Part shown: positions 1-7,359 of the stretch, one piece after another
Numbering within the stretch: position 1 is the first letter of the stretch
How the letters are laid out: every line of letters begins with the position of its first letter
From: Fundicoccus_A sp052115865
Lineage (GTDB): Bacteria > Bacillota > Bacilli > Lactobacillales > Aerococcaceae
Length of the DNA stretch: 20,024 nucleotides
Reading direction: 5' to 3'
Assembly: GCF_052115865.1 (NCBI RefSeq)
Contig: NZ_JBQKME010000021.1
Location: forward strand, 1 to 20,024
The notes under the pieces: generated by a model
The model's database searches: none
The model's input: the letters and a program-made list of their open reading frames with translations, nothing else
Told to the model about the DNA's origin: nothing
Translations under genes and position numbers: made by a program

Positions 1-1
1 T

Positions 2-46
2 GAGTATGGGATTAAAGATACCGGCATAAAAAAATACCATGTATGA
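2..46 (+). other. Possible 3' end of a truncated upstream gene
   Basis: Frame 2 of the plus strand is open from the window edge and would end EYGIKDTGIKKYHV followed by TGA. The residues look like ordinary protein sequence, but only 14 codons are visible and the stop falls inside the hairpin stem at 35-65. That is too little to identify a family, and chance is a real alternative. Confidence 0.22.
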
Positions 47-65
47 TAAGACATCATACATGGTA
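28..65 (-). terminator. Rho-independent terminator, gnd side, possibly bidirectional
   Basis: There is a perfect 13-bp inverted repeat, TACCATGTATGAT (35-47) and its complement (53-65), around a 5-nt loop. On the minus strand the stem is followed directly by seven T residues (complement of A28-A34). This fits termination of gnd about 85 bp past its stop. The plus-strand side is followed by a weaker T-rich tract, so it may also end an upstream plus-strand gene. Confidence 0.8.
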
Positions 66-150
66 CAAATATTTTGTTTATTTACCTGTCTACTTGACAG
101 GGGGCAGTTCAGCCACTAGTTGAATCTTTTTTAATATATTTAATTACCAA

Positions 151-1593
151 TTACCAAGTAATTTCTTCTTCTTTTCCTTCATTCCATAAGAAGTGGAAGG
201 TACCTTCTTTATCAAGGCGGTTATAGGTATGCGCGCCAAAGAAGTCGCGTTGTGCTTGGATAATGTTGGCAGGTAAAACAGCTGAACGGTATGAATCATA
301 ATAAGCAATTGCAGCTGAGAAAGTTGGAACCGGAATACCAGCGCTAATCGCTTTTGCTAGAACACTTCTTACAGCGGTATGGTTAGTTGAAACAATATCT
401 AAGAAGTAATCGTCTAACATTAAATTATCTAAGTTAGGATTCTTCTCGAATGCATCTGTAATATTTTGTAAGAATTTTGCACGAATAATACAACCTTCAC
501 GCCAAATTTTTGCGATAGCACCAAATGGTAAATCCCAGTTATTTTCTTCGCTGGCAACGCGAAGTTGCGCAAAACCTTGTGCGTAACTCATAATCTTACT
601 GAAGTATAGAGCTTTTCTTATTGCATCGATAAAGTCGGCTTTTTCTTCTTCAGATAATTCAATTTTAGTGTCAGTAGCAGGGATGATTTGACTCGCTTTA
701 ACACGTTGGTCTTTTTGCGCTGAAATAAAGCGGGCAAATACCGATTCAGTAATTAAAGATAAAGGCTCACCTAAGTCTAAGGCACTTTGTGATGTCCATT
801 TACCTGTTCCTTTATTTCCTGCGCGGTCCATAATCACGTCAACCATTGGTTGGTCCGTTTCAGGATCAACGGTTCTTAAGATTTGTGTTGTAATTTCCAT
901 TAAGAAACTGTCTAATTCGCCTGCATCCCATTCAGCAAAGATATCACCAATTTCTTGAGCAGATAAGCCTAAGCCGCGGTGCATAATATCATAGGATTCT
1001 GCAATTAATTGCATATCGCCATATTCAATCCCATTATGAACCATCTTCACATAATGACCGGCTCCGTCTGGTCCAATATAAGTCACGCATGGAGCACCAT
1101 CTTCTGCTTTGGCAGAAATAGCTTCTAAAATATCTTTTACTAATTCATAAGCCTCTTTCTGTCCACCAGGCATAATGGAAGGACCGAAACGAGCGCCTTC
1201 TTCACCACCAGAAATCCCTGTACCAATAAAGTTAATAGCTGAATTTGCTAAATATTGATTACGACGAATGGTATCTTTATAGTAAGTATTTCCACCATCG
1301 ATTAAAATATCACCTTTATCTAAGTGAGGTAATAAATTTTCGATAGTTTGATCCGTTCCATGACCTGCTTGAACCATTAATAAAATTTTACGTGGTTTTT
1401 CAAGAGAATCAATAAATTCCTCAATCGTATAAGTCGCTTTTAATTGCTTACCAGGATTTTCTTCAACGACTTCAGTTGTTTTCCAATCTGTTCGGTTATA
1501 CAAGGCAACGGTATAGCCACGACTTTCAATGTTTAAGGCAATATTACGCCCCATAACAGCCATACCTACTACACCTATTTGTTGTTTTGTCAT
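151..1593 (-). CDS. gnd: 6-phosphogluconate dehydrogenase, decarboxylating
   Basis: This enzyme of the oxidative pentose phosphate pathway converts 6-phosphogluconate to ribulose 5-phosphate with release of CO2 and production of NADPH. The 480-aa product starts with a dinucleotide-binding fold (IGVVGMAVMGRNIAL, residues 6-20). NRTDWKT follows at the end of the second strand, where Arg and Lys favour NADP+. The substrate-binding ISGGEEGAR motif, the catalytic Lys region HYVKMVHNGIEY and DRAGNKGTGKWT are all present, and length is normal for the family. The frame is open upstream to 1659, but I chose the ATG at 1593: TAAGGAGG (1603-1610) sits just before it, the extended -10 at 1622-1630 leaves no room for translation from 1659, and the protein then begins like other Gnd enzymes. 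It is divergent from coaBC and looks monocistronic. Confidence 0.97.
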   Translation of the reverse strand: MTKQQIGVVGMAVMGRNIALNIESRGYTVALYNRTDWKTTEVVEENPGKQLKATYTIEEFIDSLEKPRKILLMVQAGHGTDQTIENLLPHLDKGDILIDGGNTYYKDTIRRNQYLANSAINFIGTGISGGEEGARFGPSIMPGGQKEAYELVKDILEAISAKAEDGAPCVTYIGPDGAGHYVKMVHNGIEYGDMQLIAESYDIMHRGLGLSAQEIGDIFAEWDAGELDSFLMEITTQILRTVDPETDQPMVDVIMDRAGNKGTGKWTSQSALDLGEPLSLITESVFARFISAQKDQRVKASQIIPATDTKIELSEEEKADFIDAIRKALYFSKIMSYAQGFAQLRVASEENNWDLPFGAIAKIWREGCIIRAKFLQNITDAFEKNPNLDNLMLDDYFLDIVSTNHTAVRSVLAKAISAGIPVPTFSAAIAYYDSYRSAVLPANIIQAQRDFFGAHTYNRLDKEGTFHFLWNEGKEEEITW

Positions 1594-1621
1594 AATAGCA
1601 AACCTCCTTATAATTAATCCC

Positions 1622-1630
1622 ATTATAACA
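1622..1630 (-). promoter_or_regulatory. Extended -10 promoter of gnd
   Basis: The minus strand reads TGTTATAAT here, a perfect -10 hexamer with the extended TG. No convincing -35 lies 16-18 bp upstream, as is common for extended -10 promoters. The implied leader is about 20-25 nt and holds the TAAGGAGG ribosome binding site. Confidence 0.65.
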
Positions 1631-1676
1631 AAGTAATGAAAGCAATCATAGACATTCATTTTTACTAATTATCCCT

Positions 1677-1691
1677 AATAAATATCACTGC
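1677..1691 (+). repeat. Dispersed 15-bp motif AATAAATATCACTGC, copy 1
   Basis: This is an exact copy of the window-wide motif AATAAATATCWCTGC. It lies between the divergent gnd and coaBC genes, upstream of both promoters. Other exact copies are at 3015, 6175, 7050, 7270 and 17305. Confidence 0.7.
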
Positions 1692-1717
1692 CACAATACC
1701 GCCTTAATCTAAACTAT

Positions 1718-1746
1718 TGCCCAAATGGATTGCAAACGGTTAGAAT
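1718..1746 (+). promoter_or_regulatory. coaBC promoter region with a cre-like site
   Basis: TAGAAT at 1741-1746 is a plausible -10 about 18 bp after TTGCCC. An alternative pair is TTGCAA with TATAGA some 15 bp further down. The stretch 1730-1745, TTGCAAACGGTTAGAA, resembles the CcpA operator consensus WTGNAAACGNTNNCAW, with G instead of C near the 3' end. It overlaps the -10, so CcpA binding there would repress. Which hexamers are used is uncertain, and the cre match is only a visual one. Confidence 0.38.
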
Positions 1747-1782
1747 AGACATATAGATAGAAACAATCAAGGAGGTATATAA

Positions 1783-3003
1783 ATGTTAACGGGAAAGAAA
1801 ATAGGATTATTTATTACAGGAGGCATCGCCAGTTATAAAATGGCAGAATTGACTCGTCAGCTGATCAAAAAAGGCGCGGTTGTGCGCGTTGTGATGTCAA
1901 AAGCTGCGACAGAATTTATTTCACCTTTAACCTTTCAAATACTAACGAAACAGGCCGTTTTAGTAGATACTTTTGATGAAAAAAATCCCGAAGTGGTACA
2001 ACATATTGAAATGGCTGACTGGTTAGACATGGCTGTCGTTACACCGACAACAGGCAATATCATTGCCAAGATGGCGAATGGTCTAGCTGATGAAATTGTT
2101 TCGACAACGCTTTTAGCAGTGGATAAAGCACGGCTAATAGTACCAGCCATGAATACAAAAATGTATGCCAATCCGGCTACACAAAACAATTTAAACAAGC
2201 TAAAGTCCTATGGCGACTATATAATGGAGCCCGAAACAGGCTTTCTCGCTGAAGGTTATGAAGGGAAAGGGCGCCTGCCAGAACTAGAAGCCATTGTCCA
2301 AATGATAGAATTAGTAATGGCACGCCAATCCTATCCACAGCTTTTAGCCAATAAAAAAGTCGTTATTAGTGTCGGTCCGACCAAAGAAAGAATAGACCCT
2401 GTTCGCTTTATCACTAATGATTCGTCTGGAAAGATGGGTTATGCGATGGCAACGGCTGCAAGCTGGCTTGGGGCTGATGTCACGCTTGTCTCAAGTGTTC
2501 AACAACTAAGACAACCTCCATTAACCCAACTGATTCCATTTGAAAGTGCCCTGGAGTTACAAGAAGTGATGACAAAAGCTTCAGAAGATGCAGACTATGT
2601 GATGATGGTGGCAGCAGTGAGTGACTACCGAGTCGCCCAACAAAGTGATCAAAAAATTAAAAAGCAAAACAATCAATCTGACCACTTAACAATTGATCTG
2701 ATTGAAAATCCAGATATTTTAAAAGGACTAGCTGAAAATAAGGGTGAAAAAGTCATGATTGGTTTTGCGGCTGAAACGGAAAAGCTGCTTGAATACGCCC
2801 AAGCCAAACTCAAAAAGAAAAATGCCGATTGGATCATCGCTAACCAAGTCGGTCACAACAAGGCGACAGGTTTTAATGCGGATAATAACCAAGTGACCCT
2901 TCTGTCAACGACTGGCGCGCAACACCCCTTGCCGCTTTTATCGAAACTTGAAACCGCTTTGGAAGCCTGGAAAATTATCGCACAAACCCCTTTAAATAAA
3001 TAA
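1783..3003 (+). CDS. coaBC: Bifunctional phosphopantothenoylcysteine decarboxylase / phosphopantothenate-cysteine ligase
   Basis: This enzyme makes 4'-phosphopantetheine for coenzyme A in two cytosolic steps: CTP-dependent ligation of cysteine to 4'-phosphopantothenate, then FMN-dependent decarboxylation. The 406-aa protein has an N-terminal flavoprotein domain (about 1-180) with the catalytic His in HIEMADW (H74) and PAMN (N124). The C-terminal CoaB domain contains GPTKERIDPVRFITNDSSGKMG (193-219) and a VAAVSDYR motif. Odd point: the E. coli active-site cysteine (Cys158 in QACGD) aligns with Glu157 here (LAEGY), while the flanking G-x-G-x-GR is kept. The start is fixed by AAGGAGG at 1769-1775. 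It appears to be transcribed from its own promoter, and the next gene follows after 54 bp. Confidence 0.95.
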   Translation: MLTGKKIGLFITGGIASYKMAELTRQLIKKGAVVRVVMSKAATEFISPLTFQILTKQAVLVDTFDEKNPEVVQHIEMADWLDMAVVTPTTGNIIAKMANGLADEIVSTTLLAVDKARLIVPAMNTKMYANPATQNNLNKLKSYGDYIMEPETGFLAEGYEGKGRLPELEAIVQMIELVMARQSYPQLLANKKVVISVGPTKERIDPVRFITNDSSGKMGYAMATAASWLGADVTLVSSVQQLRQPPLTQLIPFESALELQEVMTKASEDADYVMMVAAVSDYRVAQQSDQKIKKQNNQSDHLTIDLIENPDILKGLAENKGEKVMIGFAAETEKLLEYAQAKLKKKNADWIIANQVGHNKATGFNADNNQVTLLSTTGAQHPLPLLSKLETALEAWKIIAQTPLNK

Positions 3004-3034
3004 TCCTGCTATAAGCAGAGATATTTATTTTAAA
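2991..3034. repeat. 44-nt imperfect palindrome built from two copies of the dispersed motif
   Basis: A degenerate copy, AATAAATAATCCTGC (2995-3009), faces an exact minus-strand copy (3015-3029) across a few bases. The inner stem CTGCT/AGCAG (3006-3010 and 3014-3018) and the outer TTTAA/TTAAA arms can pair, giving a hairpin that overlaps the coaBC stop codon at 3001-3003. The 3' side is T-rich but has no clean U tract, so it is at best a weak terminator or an mRNA 3' stabiliser. Confidence 0.65.
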
Positions 3035-3057
3035 AGTAAAGGAAAGTAGGAAATAGG

Positions 3058-4119
3058 ATGAAAGCGAGTCAAAAGAAAGTAGTACAGTCATACTTTATGA
3101 AGATTTTGAACGGTTTAGGGACAGGGACAGTCATTGTCGTTTTACCAGCAGGCTTATTTGGGCAGCTATTTAGACTGTTGCAGCAACAATGGAGTGTTTT
3201 TTCAGTATTTTACACTGCAACGCAATTTGTTAGTTCCTTAATGGGGATGGTAAGTGGCGTTATTATCGGTTTGTTGTTTGAATTGAGTCCCTTAGAAGCT
3301 GTTTCGGTAGGGCTGGCGGTTATTTTTGCAGGCGGAGCTATCCAGTTTCGTGAGGGTGCCATTGTTATGCAAGGGATGGGCGACATTATTGTTATGGCGG
3401 TGACCGCTGCCATAGCTGTAATGTTAGTAAAATTTGTTAGCTATCGTTTGAAAGTTTACCAGTTATTGCTGCTGCCTTCGATTGTGTTATTTGTTGCGGG
3501 AGGCATAGGTGCGCTTATCTATCCAACGGTCAGCCAAATTACTACCGCCATTGGTACGGCGATTCAGTATATGCTAGGCTTGCAACCACTAGTTATGGCC
3601 TTGTTAATTGCTGCGGCTTTTGCCTTATTGATTATTTCCCCGATTACTTCAGCAGGGGTTGCTATAACCATTGGACTGGTTGGCTTAGGGGCAGGGATTG
3701 CAGGGGTAGGGATCAGTGCTGCTGGTCTTGGTTTAGCTCTTGCTGGTCGAAAAGTGAATCCGATTGGGACGTCGATTGCTTTAATTATCGGGTCGCCCAA
3801 ATTAGCCTTAGCAAATTTTTTGAAAAAGCCGATGATGTTCTTGCCGATGTTAATGAGTGCGGCGGTCAGTGGGGTCGTGGCTATGTATTTAAATATCCAA
3901 GGGAATGCCATGAGTGCCGGCTTTGGTTTAAGTGGTTTGTTAGGACCAATCACGCATTTGAGTTTAGTAGACCAGGCTTGGTCGGTAAACCAATTACTCA
4001 TAACATTCGTTGCCTTTTTTGTTGTGCCGACTTTAATGAATTTGTTATTTATTTATTTGTGTCAAGATGTTTTGCATCTTGTTAAGCCAGAAGATTATGC
4101 GATTGTGACGGCTAACTGA
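3058..4119 (+). CDS. PTS EIIC_2-type sugar transporter subunit IIC-like membrane protein
   Basis: This is a 353-aa, very hydrophobic protein with about nine or ten predicted membrane segments. It is rich in Gly and Ala and has small-residue runs such as GLVGLGAGIAGVGISAAGLG. The overall pattern (FELSPLEAVSVGLAVIFAGGAIQF, ISPITSAGVAI and GRKVNPIGTSIALIIGSPK) matches my memory of the PTS_EIIC_2 family, which is annotated as sugar permease IIC. No EIIA, EIIB or sugar-metabolism gene lies nearby, so the substrate is unknown and a phosphotransferase role is not shown. A modest ribosome binding site (TAGGAAA) precedes the ATG. It may be read through from coaBC, as no strong promoter is visible in the 54-bp gap. 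No clear terminator follows it. Confidence 0.8.
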   Translation: MKASQKKVVQSYFMKILNGLGTGTVIVVLPAGLFGQLFRLLQQQWSVFSVFYTATQFVSSLMGMVSGVIIGLLFELSPLEAVSVGLAVIFAGGAIQFREGAIVMQGMGDIIVMAVTAAIAVMLVKFVSYRLKVYQLLLLPSIVLFVAGGIGALIYPTVSQITTAIGTAIQYMLGLQPLVMALLIAAAFALLIISPITSAGVAITIGLVGLGAGIAGVGISAAGLGLALAGRKVNPIGTSIALIIGSPKLALANFLKKPMMFLPMLMSAAVSGVVAMYLNIQGNAMSAGFGLSGLLGPITHLSLVDQAWSVNQLLITFVAFFVVPTLMNLLFIYLCQDVLHLVKPEDYAIVTAN

Positions 4120-4142
4120 TTTCATTTTGTTGTGGTGTTTTG

Positions 4143-4151
4143 TGATATAAT
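4143..4151 (+). promoter_or_regulatory. Extended -10 promoter of ecsAB
   Basis: TGATATAAT is a perfect -10 with the extended TG, 38 bp before the ecsA start codon. The upstream T/G-rich stretch has no good -35. It gives ecsAB a promoter independent of the gene upstream. Confidence 0.6.
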
Positions 4152-4189
4152 AAATACCATCTTGTATATTGAACCCCTAGGAGGAAGTT

Positions 4190-4933
4190 ATGGTTTTATC
4201 AGTCCAATCATTGGATAGTGGCTACCGTTCAACCACTGTCCTTAAAAATATTAATTTTGACATGCAAGCTGGCGAAATTGTTGGTTTAATTGGCTTGAAT
4301 GGTGCAGGGAAATCAACCTTATTGAAAACAATACTTGGGTTAATTACCCCACAAAAAGGCCAAATCGTTATCGACGGGAAAACGATTTTAGACGATCATA
4401 CACAGTATGCCAAGCATCTCGCTTATATCCCGGAGACCCCTGTTTTGTATGATGAATTAACTTTGAAGGACCACTTAGAAATGACCGCTTTAGGTTATGG
4501 AATTCCGTTTGATGAAGTGATGCGACGGGCGCAACCCCTCTTGAAATTGTTCCGTTTGGATAACCATTTAAATTGGTTTCCAGCGTATTTTTCAAAAGGG
4601 ATGAAGCAAAAAGTGATGATTATTTGTGCCTTTGTCACGGATGCTAATGTGCTCATCATTGATGAACCTTTTTTAGGTTTAGATCCACTCGCCATGCGTC
4701 ATTTTACCGATTTAATCCGTGAGCGCGCTGCAGCTGGCAGCACGATTTTGTTTACAACACATGTGCTGACCATTGCAGAATCTTTATGTGATTATTATCT
4801 CATGTTACAAGCGGGAGAATTGGTCGCGACAGGAACTTTAGAAGAACTCCAAGATCAATTCCAATTGCCACAAGCTGACTTAGAAACGATTTATTTTGCT
4901 ATGACCCAAACTGGAGGGCTCGCAAGTGAATAA
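4190..4933 (+). CDS. ecsA: ABC transporter ATP-binding protein EcsA
   Basis: This is the 247-aa nucleotide-binding subunit of the Ecs ABC complex, on the inner face of the membrane. Walker A is GLNGAGKST (35-43), the signature is FSKGMKQ (134-140), Walker B is LIIDEP (155-160) and the H-loop His is H191. The Q-loop position carries Glu in IPETPVLYDELTLKDHL (E82), which I recall as typical of EcsA. In Bacillus and Staphylococcus, Ecs loss impairs secretion, competence and regulated membrane proteolysis, and a peptide-export role has been proposed. GAGGAAG precedes the ATG by five bases. The 3' end overlaps ecsB by 8 bp, indicating translational coupling. Confidence 0.95.
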   Translation: MVLSVQSLDSGYRSTTVLKNINFDMQAGEIVGLIGLNGAGKSTLLKTILGLITPQKGQIVIDGKTILDDHTQYAKHLAYIPETPVLYDELTLKDHLEMTALGYGIPFDEVMRRAQPLLKLFRLDNHLNWFPAYFSKGMKQKVMIICAFVTDANVLIIDEPFLGLDPLAMRHFTDLIRERAAAGSTILFTTHVLTIAESLCDYYLMLQAGELVATGTLEELQDQFQLPQADLETIYFAMTQTGGLASE

Positions 4934-6176
4934 TCTAAACTATTTGTGGAAGTCGCGCTTAAATCAATTTCTAAAAGAACTGGGTAAGTATAGCCGTTTG
5001 ATTTTTAATGACCATTTTTCCATTATTTTATTATTTATTTTAGGTTTTGGTGCTTTCTATTATCGTGAGCAGTTGTTGCGGTTAGAAGCAATGGATCCTT
5101 CTAGTATTCGCCTGCCACTAATTTTAATTGTGTTAGGCATTCAAGCAGTCATTTTTTATGTCGGTCGTCCAATTTGGTTTACCCAAGAACCCGACAAGAG
5201 TTATTTATTTGCAAGAGGAAAAGGATGGCGCAGTTTTTGGTTGAAAGGAACGGGATTGAGCTTGATTTTGCCCATCCTTTTAAATAGCTTAGTCGCCGTC
5301 ATTGTCCTCCCACTTTTGACTTTGGCAACAGCTTGGCAAGTGAACCAAACGGTTAGTTTAGTTGTATTGGTAGTCATTTTTAAAGTTTTAAGCCAGTACG
5401 ATCTCTACTTAAACGCCTTTCGACAAGCAGATAAGCAACACAATATTTGGATGCATCTAGGGATTTTCATCTTAACCATGGGAATTTCATACTTGCTTCC
5501 AAATGCTTGGCATTTATGGTTAGTTGTCTTTGTCGCACTCATCTTGGGCATTTATTTGTTTATCGAAACAAAAGCCAGTCAAAAACAACCGATTCAGTTT
5601 AACGAAGTGCTAGAAAACGAAGCCTTGCGCGAAAGTCGGTTTTATAAATGGATTTCCATTTTTGCGGATGTTCCAAAACTTAAGCCTTCATTTAAACGTC
5701 GTCCTTACTTAGATGGTATCGTTCAACAGTTGAGCCATAGGCTTGGCGACCGCTACAGTTTTCTCTATATTCGAACCTTGTTCCGTAATAATGCCTACAG
5801 TGGCATCTGGTTTCGCGTGATGATTTTCGTTGCGGTTTTATTATTGTTTGCACCAAATGTTTGGTTTGCCGCTCTATTAGGGATTATCGGTTTTGTTTTG
5901 ACCATTGTTCAACTGGTGCCATTGATGAACTACTACCGCGGCAATCCCTATCAACAGCTCTATCCTAATCGCGACATCGATCCGATAAAACCTTTCAAAA
6001 CAGTAATCGCAGTTATCTTGTTAATCCAATGGTCGGTATTTACTTTAGTGACACTCATTGCCTTATCTTGGCAGACCGACTTATTACTTTGCATAGGCGC
6101 TTGGTTCATCGCCATTTTCGCACTAGTTCAGTTTTACCTCCCATTCTGGTATCGAAAACACGGACAAGCTTATTAA
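4926..6176 (+). CDS. ecsB: ABC transporter membrane subunit EcsB
   Basis: This is the 416-aa membrane partner of EcsA. It has several clear hydrophobic segments (for example near residues 30-45, 65-80, 105-135, 175-213, 290-330 and 355-400) separated by a charged cytosolic stretch around 215-285, the EcsB family layout. The start is a GTG at 4926, chosen because TGGAGGG (4912-4918) stands seven bases ahead and it overlaps the ecsA stop by 8 bp. No ecsC follows. A dispersed-motif copy begins inside the stop codon and a terminator follows at once, so ecsB closes the operon. Confidence 0.93.
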   Translation: MNNLNYLWKSRLNQFLKELGKYSRLIFNDHFSIILLFILGFGAFYYREQLLRLEAMDPSSIRLPLILIVLGIQAVIFYVGRPIWFTQEPDKSYLFARGKGWRSFWLKGTGLSLILPILLNSLVAVIVLPLLTLATAWQVNQTVSLVVLVVIFKVLSQYDLYLNAFRQADKQHNIWMHLGIFILTMGISYLLPNAWHLWLVVFVALILGIYLFIETKASQKQPIQFNEVLENEALRESRFYKWISIFADVPKLKPSFKRRPYLDGIVQQLSHRLGDRYSFLYIRTLFRNNAYSGIWFRVMIFVAVLLLFAPNVWFAALLGIIGFVLTIVQLVPLMNYYRGNPYQQLYPNRDIDPIKPFKTVIAVILLIQWSVFTLVTLIALSWQTDLLLCIGAWFIAIFALVQFYLPFWYRKHGQAY

Positions 6177-6189
6177 TAAATATCTCTGC
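6175..6189 (+). repeat. Dispersed 15-bp motif, copy overlapping the ecsB stop
   Basis: This is an exact AATAAATATCTCTGC. Its first two bases are the last two of the ecsB TAA, and it ends eight bases before the terminator stem. Confidence 0.7.
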
Positions 6190-6196
6190 CAAAAAT

Positions 6197-6230
6197 GCTG
6201 AACTACTGTCGTAGTTTGGCTTTTTTATTT
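6197..6230 (+). terminator. Rho-independent terminator of ecsAB
   Basis: The arms GCTGAACTAC (6197-6206) and GTAGTTTGGC (6211-6220) pair over ten positions, two of them G-U, around the loop TGTC. Six T residues follow, then ATTT. Confidence 0.85.
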
Positions 6231-6323
6231 GCTTTTTTGCAGGCGATTTAGTTGAGTTTCCATCCTAATACCGTTAAAGTTAAATTAGTTTCAAAGAAAA
6301 TTTTATAGAAAAGGTGAAGAGAA

Positions 6324-7262
6324 ATGAAAAAAATGATGAAGCGTATGGTGGCTAGTTTTACAGCCGTATCATTATTGATTGCCCAAGCACCTGTTGCCAT
6401 TATGGCACAAACAGAATCTGAAGAAGATGCGTCAACGGAAACCGTTATTGAAGAGGCAGCTTCTGAGGAAACAGACGAAGCGAGTGTAGAATTGACTGAA
6501 GAAACAACTGAAGAAGCTGAAGCGACAGAAGAAGCCAATGCCCACCCGTTCGATGACTTAATTGCGAATGGTAATTTGATGGACAATATCTTAGCGGATA
6601 TTTACGAAGATTTTAAAACAATTATGGAGCAAGTTCAAATACATGATGTGGGACTTTGGACAGGTGAAGGTACAACCATTGATGAAGCAGAAGGTCTGCT
6701 AGACCGTGAGTTTATTCGTGAAACGGTTGTTGAAGGCGAAGAATATGTTAGTTACCGTTACTACAATGAAGGTATGGAAGGTGACGATGCAGGTTTAATC
6801 GCTGAAATCATGTTATATTTTATTGAAGGAAACCTAGTATACGTAGGTGTCATCCCGATTTCACATACGGTGGAACCATATCAAGTCTTACCAGAATCAG
6901 AAATTGAAAACATGTATGATTCCGGTTCAACACTGGAAGAGTTCATTGCGTTAGATCCATTAGTAAGTTCATTTGCCCAGTCTTATTACAACGGCAAGCC
7001 TGTTTACATCATTACGACAGCGTCGGGCGAAACCATGGATGAAATCCAAGCAGAGATATTTATTTTCAGTGATGAGACCTTTGAAATGAGCTACTATCTT
7101 CCGTATTTAGAAGCCATTGAATTTTTAAACCAAACCATGTTGGAAGTGGCTTTCCAACACTTCTATTCACAAGGCTTAGTGTTTGGTCAAGAAGCGGAAG
7201 AATCCACTGAAGAAGCCGCGACAGAAGAAACGGTCGAAGAAGAAGCAACTGATTCAGAATAA
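6324..7262 (+). CDS. Secreted protein of unknown function with acidic Thr/Glu-rich ends
   Basis: I do not recognise this 312-aa protein. A signal peptide is clear: a Lys/Arg-rich start (MKKMMKRM), a hydrophobic core, and a likely signal peptidase I site after AIMA (residue 28). There is no lipobox Cys, LPxTG or later membrane segment, so it should be released or held by charge. Residues 30-75 and 287-312 are highly acidic and rich in Thr, Ala and Ser, with TEE-type repeats. Between them is a folded-looking core (about 76-285) with no motif I can name. AAGGTGA (6311-6317) precedes the ATG. It stands alone: a terminator lies upstream and the next gene has its own promoter. One exact dispersed-motif copy lies inside the reading frame and another just after the stop. 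Confidence 0.85.
   Translation: MKKMMKRMVASFTAVSLLIAQAPVAIMAQTESEEDASTETVIEEAASEETDEASVELTEETTEEAEATEEANAHPFDDLIANGNLMDNILADIYEDFKTIMEQVQIHDVGLWTGEGTTIDEAEGLLDREFIRETVVEGEEYVSYRYYNEGMEGDDAGLIAEIMLYFIEGNLVYVGVIPISHTVEPYQVLPESEIENMYDSGSTLEEFIALDPLVSSFAQSYYNGKPVYIITTASGETMDEIQAEIFIFSDETFEMSYYLPYLEAIEFLNQTMLEVAFQHFYSQGLVFGQEAEESTEEAATEETVEEEATDSE
7050..7064 (-). repeat. Dispersed 15-bp motif inside a coding region
   Basis: This is an exact minus-strand copy, AATAAATATCTCTGC, within the gene for the acidic secreted protein, where the coding strand encodes AEIFI. It is the only exact copy found inside a gene in this window. Confidence 0.65.
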
Positions 7263-7269
7263 TCCTCAT

Positions 7270-7284
7270 AATAAATATCACTGC
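7270..7284 (+). repeat. Dispersed 15-bp motif after the secreted-protein gene
   Basis: This is an exact AATAAATATCACTGC, starting eight bases after the TAA at 7260-7262. No T-tailed terminator is visible in this gap. Confidence 0.7.
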
Positions 7285-7318
7285 TTATGACGAACAATCA
7301 GCATAAACGACAAGCATG

Positions 7319-7327
7319 TGTTAGAAT
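7319..7327 (+). promoter_or_regulatory. Extended -10 promoter of the pepA-like operon
   Basis: TGTTAGAAT fits an extended -10 with one mismatch. No -35 is recognisable at the usual distance. It lies 32 bp before the aminopeptidase start and is the best candidate in the gap. Confidence 0.45.
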
Positions 7328-7359
7328 AGTTCTATAACAAAATAAGCAGGAGTGATTTA

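Noticed and set aside
85..101. Small hairpin CCTGTC/GACAGG downstream of gnd as a second terminator
   Set aside because: The stem is only six pairs and has no T run on either side. The stronger hairpin at 28-65 explains termination.
1594..1659. N-terminal extension of gnd by 22 codons
   Set aside because: It would run through the ribosome binding site and the extended -10, and the added residues do not resemble the start of known Gnd proteins.
3564..4001. 145-codon minus-strand open frame opposite the EIIC-like gene
   Set aside because: It is a shadow of a hydrophobic coding region, with no ribosome binding site and a low-complexity Ala/Pro/Ile product.
6248..6586. Minus-strand open frame opposite the secreted-protein gene
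   Set aside because: Its Ser/Val/Ala-rich sequence is the mirror of the Glu/Thr-rich coding strand, and no start signal is present.
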